A stretch of DNA of 64,000 bases from Chiridota heheva (GCA_020152595.1 JAIGNY010004337.1:766501-830500), one strand, 5' to 3'; counted from the first letter of the stretch, positions 34,355-45,844 are shown. The notes: a model not told the origin generated them from the sequence alone. Numbers and translations are program-made.

Positions 34355-34594
34355 CTTTACGGAGCACAAGGTGAATTCTTCATGCTCAAGGGAGAGTGCT
34401 TCTCCAAAAAGTTGGAAAAAGTTCGCTACATCATCTGTCCATATAGTGAATGTATGCAAGAGAGTGGAGGGAAAAGCTTCCTCATCGGAAAGGGCGGTAG
34501 TTGGGAAGATGTCCCCGAGCATGAAGCTCCGGTGCTCGTCATGAATGGTGGTGAGAGAAGCAGATGTCCACAAGGGAAACAAAGAAAAACAAAA
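34355..34594 (+). CDS. PRKCSH-like: Internal exon of the PRKCSH-like gene: MRH domain, first part
   Basis: A 240-bp exon, phase 0 at both ends. The acceptor is TTTCATTTCTCATAG and the donor is GTAAGG. Its 80 residues begin LYGAQGEFFMLKGECFSKK, then VRYIICPYSECMQ, GGKSFLIGKGGSW, and VLVMNGGERSRCPQGKQRKT. This is the first two-thirds of an MRH lectin domain, with the order GEF-x-C, Tyr, CPY-x4-Gln, GG-x-S, GSW, Met-x-x-Gly-x4-Cys-x2-Gly-x2-Arg as in glucosidase II beta. Two of the four mannose-contact positions, Gln of CMQ and Arg of KQR, are here. In the family this domain holds the N-glycan so that the catalytic alpha subunit can trim glucose in the ER. GNPTG and OS-9 share the fold, but the upstream exon and the C-terminal TPAAC favour glucosidase II beta. 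A duplicate of its 3' half follows at 34621. Confidence 0.9.
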
Positions 34595-34620
34595 GTAAGG
34601 AATTTTTTTGTTCTCCTTAT

Positions 34621-34752
34621 GGAAAGGGCGGTAGTTGGGAAAATGTCCCCGAGCGTGAAGCTCCGGTGCTCCTCATGAATGGTGGTGAGAGAAGCAGATG
34701 TCCACAAGGGAAACAAAGAAAAACAAAAGTAAGGATTTTTTTGTTCTCCTTT
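34621..34752 (+). pseudogene. Tandem partial copy of the MRH exon with its splice donor
   Basis: A repeat of 34487-34620 at 134-bp spacing, with about four differences. It covers the GSW...KQRKT codons, the GTAAGG donor (second copy at 34729) and the TTTTTTTGTTCTCCTT after it. It has no acceptor, and 134 is not a multiple of three. Reading through from the true exon shifts frame and stops soon after, so it is most likely intronic and silent unless the distal donor is used. Confidence 0.9.
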
Positions 34753-34754
34753 AA

Positions 34755-35185
34755 GATGTATGAACATGTTGCAGCAACTTGCCCTTAATTGAAAGAAAAT
34801 ATGTTTTAGACTTTAAAAACAGCTAAAGCTTTCTTTAAAATTGGTTTAAATTTGACCATTTTACAGCCTTTTGAATTTGAATTATGCACATTTTGTGAGG
34901 GAGGGTGAAAAATGAAATCAGGGATGGTGGAGGCTGTTTGTAAAGCAATATAATGTGCATAATTGATTACAATAAGGTCTTAAAATTCAAATGGCTGAAA
35001 AATGGTAACCATTTTTTTTTTCTTTTTTCTTGATCAAAAAAAAAAAGAATTTTATACCTGCAAAATGCCAAAAATTGCAAGGGTTTCAACCCCTGGTGCC
35101 CTTCTCCTGTAAGGACTATAAATGGTGATTTTGGCATAAAAATGTTCATCATCAACATGCAGAGTTGTAAATACCGGGGGTGTGA
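34755..35185. other. Intron sequence with no recognised gene
   Basis: AT-rich, with T- and A-runs near 35010-35045. No repeat match found. Confidence 0.4.
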
Positions 35186-35189
35186 CTTC

Positions 35190-35360
35190 TTCTAAACTAG
35201 TCTGATTTCAGTCGTTTCTACAGAAATGATACCAATATTTAAATTTGAGTATCTCCTTAACAGAATAAGATTTTTGAATGTTTTCTTCACCATTTTGTTT
35301 CTTTTGAAGTCCTCTTTTTTATAAGATGAACATGCTTGACACTAAACTAATCCTTTAACA
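35190..35360 (+). mobile_element. Family B MITE, right-end fragment
   Basis: CTAGTCTGATTTCAGTCGTT, then AACAGAATAAGATTTTTGAA, TTTGTTTCTTTTGAAGTCC, and CTAAACTAATCCTTTAAC. It abuts the 3' break of the antisense LINE at 35363. Confidence 0.85.
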
Positions 35361-36353
35361 AAGTTTGTTAATGGCATGATAATATCACCCAGAACGTTTT
35401 TTAACAGAGAGGTTGGTAGCACGTCACTTTCGCAAGATTTTGTTGGCATGTTTATAATGATCTTAACAAGGTCTTCCTCAGAAATTATTTTAAAATGTCT
35501 CTAAATTGTTTGGGATGGTCCTTGGAGAAGATTTAAAAAGTTCTGCAACCTCAAGCTCATTCCTCATGTAAATTTTTTTGTTTAAAACGAAGTCAACAAA
35601 ATTGTTGGCTAGTAATTCATCACCACCCAAATTATCAGGCAATTGGTTCGAATCTTGTTTACCAGTAATGCTTTTGGTTAACCTGTAAAGGCTCTAAGTA
35701 TCACTACCGCATTTCATAATAGATTCAGTGATAACATTTTCCTTGGTTCTCTTTAACATTATGGAATATTTTGATCTTTGCATTTTCAAAAGCATCTCAT
35801 CTTGCAACAGTTATGTATTTTGTCCATCCTTGCTCTTTATTTCCAACCAATTGCTTCTGCTTCTTAAGTTCAGAATTAAACCAAAGAGTTTTCTTGCAAG
35901 CAATCACAGTTTTGTTGTTGCTATAAGTAGAGCATACTCCTCTAGAAGAGAGGTTACGATGCTGTTGAATTGAGATAGACAAACATCTATATCACGATTA
36001 CCAAAAGAAGCGTCATCAAACGATGCTATGTCATTTGAACAAGCTTCCGTGTCAACAACTTTAAGGATTCTGAAGCTTATTTTTCTTTGTTCACGTTTCT
36101 TTTGATTACATAATTTAAGAGAAGAAGCAACGACGCGATTGTCAGAGAGAAAAGGGACTTCCCTGCACTCCTTGCGCATTGTCAGAATCAAACTATCCTT
36201 CCTCAATAAAAACCAAGTCATGTATATTACCATGCCTGTGTGTATATGACTGAAGTTTTTGAACAAAGCCTAGAGCACTCATTGTGTCAGCACATCGTTG
36301 CACACCTGGACCACTGGTATTATTCACATGTATGTTAAAAGCACCCACTATAA

Positions 36354-37178
36354 CGGCGATTCATAATAAGCGATCAGCGGGCCCAATCTGGCCCACCAGA
36401 CAATCCAATCTAACCCGCCAGACAATCCAATCTGGTCCGCCAGACAATCCAATCTGGCCCGCCAGACAATCCAATCTGGACAATCCAATCTCCGCCAGAC
36501 AATCCAATCTGGCCCGCCAGACAATCCAATCTGGCCTGCCAGACAATCCAATCTGGCCCGCCAGACAATCCAATCTGGCCCGCCAGACAATCCAATCTGG
36601 CCCGCCAGACAATCCAATCTGGCCCGCCAGACAATCCGGCCCGCCAGACAAGCCAATCTGGCCCGCCAGACAATCCAATCTGGCCTGCCAGACAATCCAA
36701 TCTGGCCCGCCAGACAATCCAATCTGGCCCGCCAGACAATCCAATCTGACCCACCAAACAATTTAATCTGGCCCAACAGACAATCCAATTTGGCCCGTGA
36801 ACAGTCATTATAATGCAATACACTGCATTGCATGTAAGATCAATCTGAATGAGATCGGTAAAAATTGCAAAATACTCATTTATTTTGGGTTTTTCCTAGG
36901 CAGATCAGCTCACTAAAACATTGCGGCTTATCAAATAAAATGTTATCTTTAGATATCTTAAATTGGGCTTGCGGCTTGTCAATAGAAGGTGGATAACAGA
37001 ACCGCCGACAACTGGCGTGCATCCTTCTAATCGCACATGCTCTCAACTTGTTTGTATTCAGGGATTGTTTTGACGGGTTTTGTTTGTCACATGACACTGG
37101 TTTTGCCATGCGATTGACCCACTGCCTGAAGCTGTTATGAAATGATGGCCCTTCGCAAAATTTTATTAAGAATCCTTG
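36354..37178. mobile_element. hAT-like non-autonomous element with 8-bp target duplication
   Basis: An 825-bp insertion with CACTATAA on both sides (36346-36353 and 37179-37186). The left end is CGGCGATTCATAATAAGCG. The right end, reverse-complemented, is CAAGGATTCTTAATAAAAT. They share C-x3-GATTC-x-TAATAA. An 8-bp duplication with CxxxGxTTC-like ends is the hAT pattern. It carries the 22-bp array at 36388-36795 and no transposase. Removing it with one CACTATAA restores the host LINE reading frame. Confidence 0.87.
36388..36795. repeat. 22-bp minisatellite, ~18 copies, inside the hAT-like element
   Basis: The unit is CAATCTGGCCCGCCAGACAA plus TC. CTGGCCCGCCAG is partly self-complementary, so each unit can form a small hairpin. 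Two units are shortened (36475-36500, 36630-36650). Open frames on both strands here are artefacts. Confidence 0.96.
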
Positions 37179-37781
37179 CACTATAACAACATTTTTTAAT
37201 AGTCTGACTGACTCCAGTAATTTATTAGAAAATTCATCACAGAAAGTATTTATGTGATACCAGGTAATGAAGGGGATCGGTATATACTAAAATTTTGTTT
37301 TACATTTTGTTAACTCCCAGTGACCAAATTGATAAGCTAAATGCACTGCTCTTCTTATTTTCTTAACAAGAAGTTGTTTCTTATATACCAAGGCGACACC
37401 TCCACGTTTCTCTCTCACAGCGACGCCATATTCATTCATGTTTAACTGACAATATTAGGCACGTGAAAGGTCATCCTCTGAATGTTTCTGTAACCCCTAA
37501 CACATACTGATCTCTTTTGCCAAAACTTACTAGAAACAATCATCTCCTTCCTACGCCATACCTGCTACTATAACTATATTTACTTTATCTGGTCCTAACC
37601 TTCTGCCTCTTTTCACCTCTTGACATAATCTAATCTCTTGGGTACAATTTGACCATCGTTGTTGTATACTGTTATTCCTCAACAAACAAACTGGATACAC
37701 TTTTCTAATGCTATTCTAGAGGTAAGCCGTGTCTTACGTCAAACTCAATTCGTATAATTCTTTGTGTTTTATATCTTGCAG

Positions 37782-37880
37782 CTTTTCTTCGTTTGCGGAG
37801 TAAAGGATGAGATTTTGGCGATATCCGAGAGTGAAGTTTGCACATACAGAGTGGATTTCAGCACGCCGGCTGCCTGCTAA
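37782..37880 (+). CDS. PRKCSH-like: Terminal coding exon of the PRKCSH-like gene: MRH domain end and stop
   Basis: The acceptor is GTTTTATATCTTGCAG, entering in phase 0, matching the phase-0 donor at 34594. The 32 residues read LFFVCGVKDEILAISESE, then VCTYRVDFSTPAAC, and then TAA. The last third of a glucosidase II beta MRH domain has the same order: VxxxCG, a Glu, then CxY six residues after that Glu, then TPAAC. The Glu and Tyr complete the Gln/Arg/Glu/Tyr sugar-binding set begun in the previous exon. The protein stops directly after the final Cys. Animal glucosidase II beta normally continues with an acidic tail ending in an HDEL-type ER-retrieval signal, which is absent here. It may be a short paralogue or one splice form of a longer gene. 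Confidence 0.9.
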   Translation, partial: LFFVCGVKDEILAISESEVCTYRVDFSTPAAC

Positions 37881-38795
37881 CAGACATTCCATCACTTGTT
37901 GGCTGAGATCTGTGATGATCCACAAATCCCCTGTCTTGTACACCATATTATAAACATCGGCAAGATATCCCACTTGGACAACCATTCAAGCAGAAGTCTC
38001 GTGTAATGTCATTTTGGGGTTGATTTGCTGATCCTCGGCGAGGTGGTTGCTTGTACAAGAGGGGTGATATGCCCCCTGATAGCTTCCAACAGGTGTTCAA
38101 ATTCCTTATTTTTTTGTCAAGTGGGAATTTTTTTAATTTTGATTATATTTCATTTCTTGGGGTGCTTGTCACTACTTTGTGAAATTTTGGAGAATATATG
38201 TTTCATCATAGGCAGGCTTTTATTTCACAAAGTTCATGTCCACAATATATTTAAAAGCAACTGAAGAATACAAATTCTAGTTCAATTCCACAATATACAT
38301 ATTAACGTATCATGTTTATGCGAGAGGTATTAGAGAAAAACCCACTCATGCTCTCCCAGAAATATTCTCTACCAATTGGTTTTGTTGGATGGACCAAACA
38401 TTTTGCTAGAACCACACCTGATATTTGACCAATCACAGTCCTAGGTATCTGACCCTGTTTAATATTAATTTATGCAAGGGGAGTTCACAGCCTTCTCATT
38501 GGTCAGAAGCCAGAAACTGCCAGATAAGCAAGATTGAGTGGAGGGCAAAATTCTGCAGATATGCAGAATTTGAGTGATGTTTATTAACAGACTAGTCGTT
38601 ATTCTAGCGAACAAATCAAAAAATTCTTGATGTCACAGCCACTTGTGCAGACTGTCAAAATATCCTAATTCAAGTCTAAGGATTAAAATAAGATGACAGA
38701 AAACAGATGGTCAATAAAGGTAGCACTCTTAAGTCTCATTTTAAAAGAAATACATGAAAAATACTGATTCTAGGTTATGGGAAAGGGCTTTACTA
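37881..38795 (+). other. Probable 3' UTR and downstream DNA
   Basis: Sequence after the TAA stop. No further in-frame exon with an acidic tail and HDEL is seen. AATAAA occurs at 38713-38718 and is the clearest candidate polyadenylation signal, but nothing proves it is used. Confidence 0.45.
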
Positions 38796-38799
38796 ATCA

Positions 38800-39191
38800 G
38801 CATACCGAAAAGTTTCTCTTTCAGCCTACCCACACCCAACACCTGAGTTAATCCTGAAAAGCCAGGTATGACAATTACCAAACCAATTTCCTGTTCAGTG
38901 TATTGTGTTTCCACTCAAAACAATGATTGTTTATCTGCCATTCACATGCACACTACAGCCAAGTAACCCAATGCTATTTGTGTGTATAAGATTACACAAA
39001 GCCAGAGCTGAATAATCAAGGCACTTTTGTTATTGAAATCACTCATCCATGTTAAGTGTCTTAGTGGGAGAAGTTTGTTTTCAAACTGGTGATAAGAATA
39101 GCTGTGTATCATAATGCCTGAGGTAATAATGTGCATTAAGTATGAATGATTGATGGACCATTTCTCCTAAGGAAAGATATTGCTTCATGAG
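38800..39191 (+). mobile_element. Family A element, copy 3
   Basis: Full-length. It starts ACCGAAAAGTTTCTCTTTC and ends GATATTGCTTCATGA. The internal ACCTGAGTT hairpin is weakened (GCCAGGT for CTCAGGT). Confidence 0.88.
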
Positions 39192-39584
39192 CATCTGTAA
39201 TAATCTCCCAAATTCACCCTATTTTCCCCCTTTTCTCCCTCTCAATCCTCCATCTCCTCTCTGCCCTAGCTCTTACACTTTAATTTTTTAACACCCTCTT
39301 AGCACATTTGACTTGACTGTCACGGTGCCGTTAAACATGAATTACAAACCAAACCGAACTAATTAGCAAAAACAAAACAAAACTTAAGGAAATAAGAAGT
39401 CATAATGACAGGGAAAATAGTGTTTAAACCAATCATCACAGGTCCTTCAGCCCTTAGCCCAGATTAAATTGTACCTAGTTTGAAAAGGTTCTCCAGATAA
39501 TCATAAAATGATGTTAAGTAACATGTTTATTCAATAGATATAAAAGAAATATAAGGTGAGACTCCGTGACAATATGGGCTAAAA
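39192..39584. other. Unassigned DNA with a retroelement-like tail motif
   Basis: A pyrimidine-rich stretch (39205-39275) leads to CACGGTGCCGTTAAACATGA at 39321, similar to 34206. It is possibly a 3' end of a degraded retroelement. No gene. Confidence 0.45.
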
Positions 39585-39960
39585 CAATGTACTTGACCCA
39601 CCAATAGAATTAAATTTGCCTCTCTCATCTCTGCTTATAGGAAGCTAACAACTTCCCTTTAATAACGTCATCTGTTCTTGTTTTATACTCTGTACATCTT
39701 ACATAATTATTAGATGCATTAATATTTCATGAATTATGTGTTTATGAGGGCTGGAAATAAGTACAGATATGAATTACCTAATACTTGTCCTTAAAATGAT
39801 TCCAACTCTGCCCCCAAATAAGCTGTATTTGTCTACATCTCTTCGTATAGGAAGCTGACAACTTCCCTTAGAAGATGTCATCTGACACGACCATTAGAAT
39901 AATGCGTTAATACTTTATGAAATATGTATTTGCCATGGCTGGGAAATAACTTAAGGTACA
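39585..39960. repeat. Diverged tandem duplication, ~225-bp unit
   Basis: TATAGGAAGCTAACAACTTCCC at 39638 and TATAGGAAGCTGACAACTTCCC at 39846 head parallel stretches that continue through GTCATCTG, TTAGA(T/A)(G/A)(C/A)ATTAATA, and GGCTGG(A/G)AATAA. Non-coding. Confidence 0.8.
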
Positions 39961-40254
39961 AGCACATGTTTGTTTCCATTTAGGTTTCAAAAAATATGCA
40001 AATTGTGACATAAATGAAGTTAAAAATTGTTAATATAAATACAGTAGATTGTGTATTATCCTCTGCAAAAATGATTTGGACTGATTTATTAGGGGCATAT
40101 TTACACAAAAAACTTATTCAGAGCCTTGAAGTCTCAAATTTGAACCTTTTTTTAATACCAAAAAAGGGAAGTCCTGACAGAGTTGCCAGGGTACTAGCAA
40201 GTGTTTGACTGGTCATACAACAGCAACCCTCCTCCTCCACCCTCCTACCCCTAG

Positions 40255-40830
40255 GCTTTTAGGCACGAAACAGCCATTTTGAAAAATTAAATGTTTTTAA
40301 AAATTATTTGTTTGTGTTTCACAGTGAATATTTCAAGTATATGAATTAGAAACCATGACATTTAAGTTAACATGCTAACAAGTTTCTCTTTAAGCCTACC
40401 TGCACCCAACACCTGAGTTAATCCTGAAAACTCAGGTAGGACAATTACCAACCCGACTTCCTGTTCATGCAGTGTATTGTGTTTCCACTCAAAACAATGA
40501 TTGTTTATCTGCCATTCCCGTGCACACCACAGCCAAGTAGCTCAAGGTTATTTGTGTGTTTAAGATTACACAAAGCCAGAGCTGAACGATCAAGGCACTT
40601 TTGTGATTGAAATCACTCATCCATGTTAAGTGTCTTAGTGGGAGAAGTTTGTTTTCAAACTAGTGATAAAAAATAGCTGTGTATCATAATGTCTGAGGTA
40701 ATGTGCATTAACTATGAATGATTGACGGACCATTTCTCCTAAGGAAAGATATTGCTTCATGAATATCTAAACAATCCGACTACATGACTTCAATGTTTCT
40801 TATAATGTGCAATATCACAATTATACTTCT
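40255..40830 (+). repeat. Dispersed repeat split by family A (paralogue at 52500-52660)
   Basis: Left part 40255-40370 (GCCATTTTGAAAAATTAAAT, then ATATTTCAAGT and CCATGACATTT) and right part 40763-40830 (AACAATCC, then ATGACTTCAATGTTTC) match a continuous stretch near 52500-52660 (GCCATTTTGAAAAATCAAAT, TGATATTTCAAG, AATGACTTCAATATTC). The family A copy at 40371 lies in the gap. Confidence 0.75.
40371..40762 (+). mobile_element. Family A element, copy 4
   Basis: Full-length. CATGCTAACAAGTTTCTC leads to GATATTGCTTCATGA. ACCTGAGTT and AACTCAGGT are intact. The host repeat gives an approximate empty site at 52600-52620. Confidence 0.9.
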
Positions 40831-42445
40831 CCTTGCATGGCAGTCAAATCCTTCAGTTTGCAGCTAGAGACGACACCCTAAACTTGACTGGACTGTGACG
40901 GGAAGTTAATAAATACTGCCTTTTCATTCTTCTCTTTTCGAGTAGCGTTCAGGTAGGATGTTACTGTCCTACTATTAGGACCAACAGCTTCTGAATGAGG
41001 AGTAGAAACTGCAGACAAAATGCTTCTGCTGTGACATTAGTGCCTGCATAACCATGGAAAATTGAGTTAGACCTTCTTGAACCTTGACCCCGAGACTTAC
41101 AGCAACTCAGTTGTGTGTTCTGCCAATGAAGCAATCTGTTCTCCTATGCTCCCGGACTGGTCAACATACTGGTGGTCAAGATGTCTTCAGTGGCTGGATT
41201 TGGAGAACAAAATGGACAATTCTAAATATTTTGTAACAAACTGGCGACATAGTCATGATTTCATAACTGATAATATTTATTAGTTATAATTTTTATTGAA
41301 AACAATAGAGAGGGGAGGGTTCGACACTCACAAGTGGGATCAAATTGTTGTTTTGCTTTAGAAACTAGAAAGCCCTAAAGATAACTTTTTGGATCAGATG
41401 AACATCTACTGGAAATGAAATTTTCTCGTAACGACTGTGCCAGACGTATTTTTGTAATCTTACCCTGATATGAACTATTCTGGAATCCTCATTGTAGGTT
41501 AATCCTGGGAAATGATTAAACCCACTGATAAGGTCTCTTCCTAATCATGATCTGCTTTTACACCTGACTTTTCGGTATTATTCACTTGTCTAGTGTTTTC
41601 CGCAAAGTTTGTTTTTCTCTCCATTCAAATGAGCTTTGACATCAGAATGTGTAGAATTGTTTGAAAGGTACACTTTGTGGGTAACCATAGTGAATTACAA
41701 TCTTAAGAAGAGTTCTTGCAATGACTGTTGGCAGTGTCAAACTCTCAGATACATGTAGTATTTGTCTATGAGTTTTTCAAAGTAATGAAGGGTGCTTGGA
41801 GGGAGGGGGGGGGGGGAAGGGAAGGATAGGGGTTGAAACCTAAGAATATTTTAGTGTTTTATATTATCTTAGCTAATTTTTGTGATTTTGCTTGGATGTA
41901 AATTGGGTCAGCCACAGAATTGAACTTGAGTGGGAATGATTTTATCGCCAAAGTGTTGAGTGATATAAGAAGTATTTGAGAGTGGTTTTCATCAAGAGTG
42001 GACCATTCAGAATTAGTGTATATGTTAATTTATTTGGTGAATCATATTAACAATTCTGGATGGTGAAATTGCCAATCTTGGGTTTTGCTTAATAATTACT
42101 TCTAGTGTGTTGTTTATTATTTTTGTTTTTGAAATTAATATTGATTGATTACTAAGATCTGTTCTTGTTCAGGGTGATATGTAAAAAAAAGATTTAATGT
42201 CCAACACATTTATTTGAGGGACTTGAGTACATTTCTCGGAAAAGTATGAGGGAGTACATTTCTCGGATAAGTATGAGGGACACTGCCCCCTCCTCTCGTG
42301 GACTACCACTTTTTCAAGCCCTACCGGGTGAATATGAAACCGGTAGAAAGAAGAAAGATTAAAGGAATATGATAGAATAGAGGACTATTAAAAAATTAAT
42401 TGCATTTCAAAAATTTTACATTTAGAAATGTGGCCTTTTATAGTG
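40830..42445. other. No supported gene
   Basis: An open frame at 41077-41283 (+) has more balanced composition than its surroundings, but no recognised domain or splice signals. A G-run lies at 41800-41815. An ACATTTCTCGGA direct repeat lies at 42230-42262. Confidence 0.4.
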
Positions 42446-42765
42446 ATATAATAAAGGCAAATCCCAGATGATTGTTTGTGTATTTCTTTGAAATTTTTCA
42501 ATTGCCTCTCCCTAAATTAGTGGAAGCAATTTTTTGTATAATTATTGAGATATAACATGTAAATGAAGAACATGTGTGTTTGTTTGATAGAAATACGTAT
42601 GAATTGCCTTGGATCTGCCCTTATGACATCACATTTTACACCTCGAGGTCCCACTGATAAAATCTTTCAAATGTAATTAATCCTGAACAGCAAAAGATAT
42701 CAACATGATTTTTACACCAATTTCTTTTTTTACTAGTCCTCTATCATATACATTAAAAAGACAAA
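42360..42765. mobile_element. Inverted-repeat element enclosing a family I MITE
   Basis: The left end AATATGATAGAATAGAGGAC, then TATTAAAAA, is mirrored on the right by TTTTTTTACTAGTCCTCTAT, then CATATACATT. The family I copy (42450-42625) begins ATAAAGGCAAATCCCAG and ends TTGCCTTGGATCTGCCC. Confidence 0.7.
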
Positions 42766-42942
42766 TTTATGGAAGTATTCCTTGAATATCTCATGTTGAT
42801 ATGTTTACACTTTCCATTTTATATTGTTGTTTTATTGTAGTTAGAAAGCAGTCTGATCATTTGGCCTTGTAAAATATTTGCATATTGAATTTTCCATCCA
42901 TACTTTAATTGTATTCTTAATCATCTGAAATAATGGGTTATA

Positions 42943-43264
<322 letters not shown>

Positions 43265-43277
43265 ACACTGATGTTTT

Positions 43278-43782
<505 letters not shown>

Positions 43783-43789
43783 GTTTCCG

Positions 43790-44690
43790 CCGTGTGTAAA
43801 CACATGTACCTTTACCGTACCACAGTATATTCGTGCGGGAGTTCATTTGTGAAAGCTAAGAAAAGATTGTTTATTAGCGAGAAAGTTTAAGAAATTATTT
43901 TAGAATGTCAAGCACATGGCTGTACAAATTGTTCTTTTGGAACTTTTTCTTCAGTCAGATTTATATCCCCCGTCGGTAACATTAGGCCTAAGCTTGTGAT
44001 AACTTACGCTAAGCCCACGGTAAAAAAAACTAGCCTAACGTGGACCTACTAATACTACTGTACTGTGAGAGAGTTTAAACGAACTGATTCCGAAATAGAG
44101 GCAAGAAAACAAATTATATTATCCGCATGTAAAGCAAACAATAATAGTTAAAATAAACCAAATCAGAATTTAATTGCGCTTTCTAAAGCACGTGAAATCA
44201 TTAGCACTTTAATCCTAAGCATTGTTGTTCAGTGTTGTTGTTTTTTCGTGAAATATTTAACGGCAACAAATTCCCGGAACTGATTCTAAAACGTCACTTC
44301 CGCACCGGAAAACCGGCAGTTTCAATATATATAGAACAATATGGCGACTTTCGTAGGGCCTCAAGCTTTGAATCAAATCTGGAAAGTGATTTATTTTTGA
44401 GGGAAACAGTAATGAATTTGGAATCACATTTTTACCCAATTAGAACCCAAATTAGGGTTTGTGTCTCCTTTACTTTATTTTTAATTGGTAAGAAATCAAT
44501 AAACAGCTGAGCATTGCCCAAAGTTACCATGGAAGGAAAAATCAGATGCAAATGTGGGGCAAGTGAAAGAAAAACGTTTAATTCTTGAATTCTCTCATCC
44601 TATAGACAACAATAGATAAATTGCTTTAAACACTATTGCAAACCATGAAAAAAACATACAAAAAATCATCCCTGATAACATTATGTCTGA
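43790..44690. other. No recognised feature
   Basis: No exon with credible splice sites or shared repeat. Slightly more GC and fewer simple repeats than the flanks. Confidence 0.4.
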
Positions 44691-44699
44691 AAACTATGT

Positions 44700-45840
44700 T
44701 TAGAAAGTGGACAGGAAGTCAAAAGACCTTGATACTGTTATTTGTTTGTGTGGGGAGGGGGTTGTGGGTGTGAGGGGGAGGGGTTGGTGGGTGGGATTCC
44801 CATTTTAAAGGAATTTTTAATATAAAATCTTGTGTACATGCTGTTCCATTTCTTGCCTTCATGGTTCGAGGGTTGAGGGGTTGGTTGGTGGGAGGTCCAG
44901 ATTCCCTTTTTGAATGACTTCAAGATGGAACCATGTGTACATAATGTTCCATGTTTGCCTTCATGTTTCGAGGGTTGAGGGGTTGGTGGGTGGGAGGTCC
45001 AGATTCTTATTTCAAAGGAGTTTTCAAGGTAGAATCTTGTGTACATGATGCTCCATTTCTTGCCTTCAAAGTTCAGCAAATTCCTTTTTTGCAGCTGTCT
45101 TGGTGAATGAAAAGGAAGATCAGTGCAGATATTTGCTTGGTGGTCTGCCCTTCAAACCGTTTTTCCATTTAAAAAAATTCATAGAAATACAATGAAATCT
45201 CAGGATAACATGCCCTACTTCCTGGACCACCATGGCGTAGCCCTCTTTCAAAAAGTGAGGGAGGGTTCCAAAGTATCTTGCTTACAATATTTTTGAAAAA
45301 GTGTGGGGAAGAGGGTGTCAATACCACATGGACCCCCTCAAAGAAAAGTAAGGGTCTAAAGGACCTTGATAACATTATGTCTGGAAAGTGTGTGGGGGGA
45401 TTCGTCAAGGATTATTAGTTGGCAGTCCCATTTTAAATGAATTTGTAATATAGGTCCCATTGTTATATGTGATGATCCATTTCTTGCCTCCGTGAAAAGT
45501 GTGTGGGGGATTGGTCAAGGATTATTAGCAAATTCTTCGTCCAGCTGTCTTGGTCAATGAAAAACAAAATTAGGCTGTTAGGGCGGATATTTGCTTGGTT
45601 TGACCTTCAAACCATATATCCAGTAGAATTGTATTATAGAAATACAAAGAAATCTCAGTATGACATGGCGTATCTCCTAGACTACCATGACGTGATTCTC
45701 AATTAAAAAAGTGGGGGAGGGGCCAATATTTATGAAAATGGGTCTAATTAAACTTTCTGTCCAAGACGGCCCTCTTTCAAAAAGTGGGGGAAGGGTACAA
45801 TATTTCTGAAAAAGTGCGGGTCCGATTAAACTTTCCATCC
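44700..45840. repeat. Tandem ~106-bp repeats followed by larger diverged duplicates
   Basis: Three copies (about 44772-45075) of a unit with GAGGGGTTGGTGGGTGGGAG, CCATTT...AAAGGA, TTGTGTACATG and TTCCATTTCTTGCCTTCA. The following stretch (CAGCTGTCTTGGT, TTTGCTTGG, CTTCAAACC, GAAATCTCAG and CTCTTTCAAAAAGTG) is present twice, at about 45090-45260 and 45540-45790. Non-coding. Confidence 0.8.
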
Positions 45841-45844
45841 AAGG

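Larger units (their letters stand above)
35363..37640 (-). mobile_element. Antisense LINE fragment: endonuclease C-terminus to RT start
   Basis: Read on the minus strand from about 37640 down to 35363. The AP-endonuclease part reads NEYGVAVREKRGGVALVYK, then LLKNVVIVGAFNIHVNN (the GDFNxH block with Asp changed to Ala), then HRHGNIHDLVF and SDNRVVASSL. After a linker come LWFNSELKKQKQL and GWTKYI, then the first RT residues (DVLPTSLLKNVLGDIIMPL). Stops and frameshifts make it inactive, and it ends at a family B fragment. A hAT-like element interrupts it at 36354-37178. It fills the intron between the last two PRKCSH-like exons in antisense. Confidence 0.85.

Noticed and set aside
36284..36833. 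160-codon plus-strand and 161-codon minus-strand repeat proteins
   Set aside because: Translations of the 22-bp array inside the hAT-like element.
41077..41283. 68-codon frame as an exon
   Set aside because: Composition is plausible, but it lacks flanking splice sites and any known motif.
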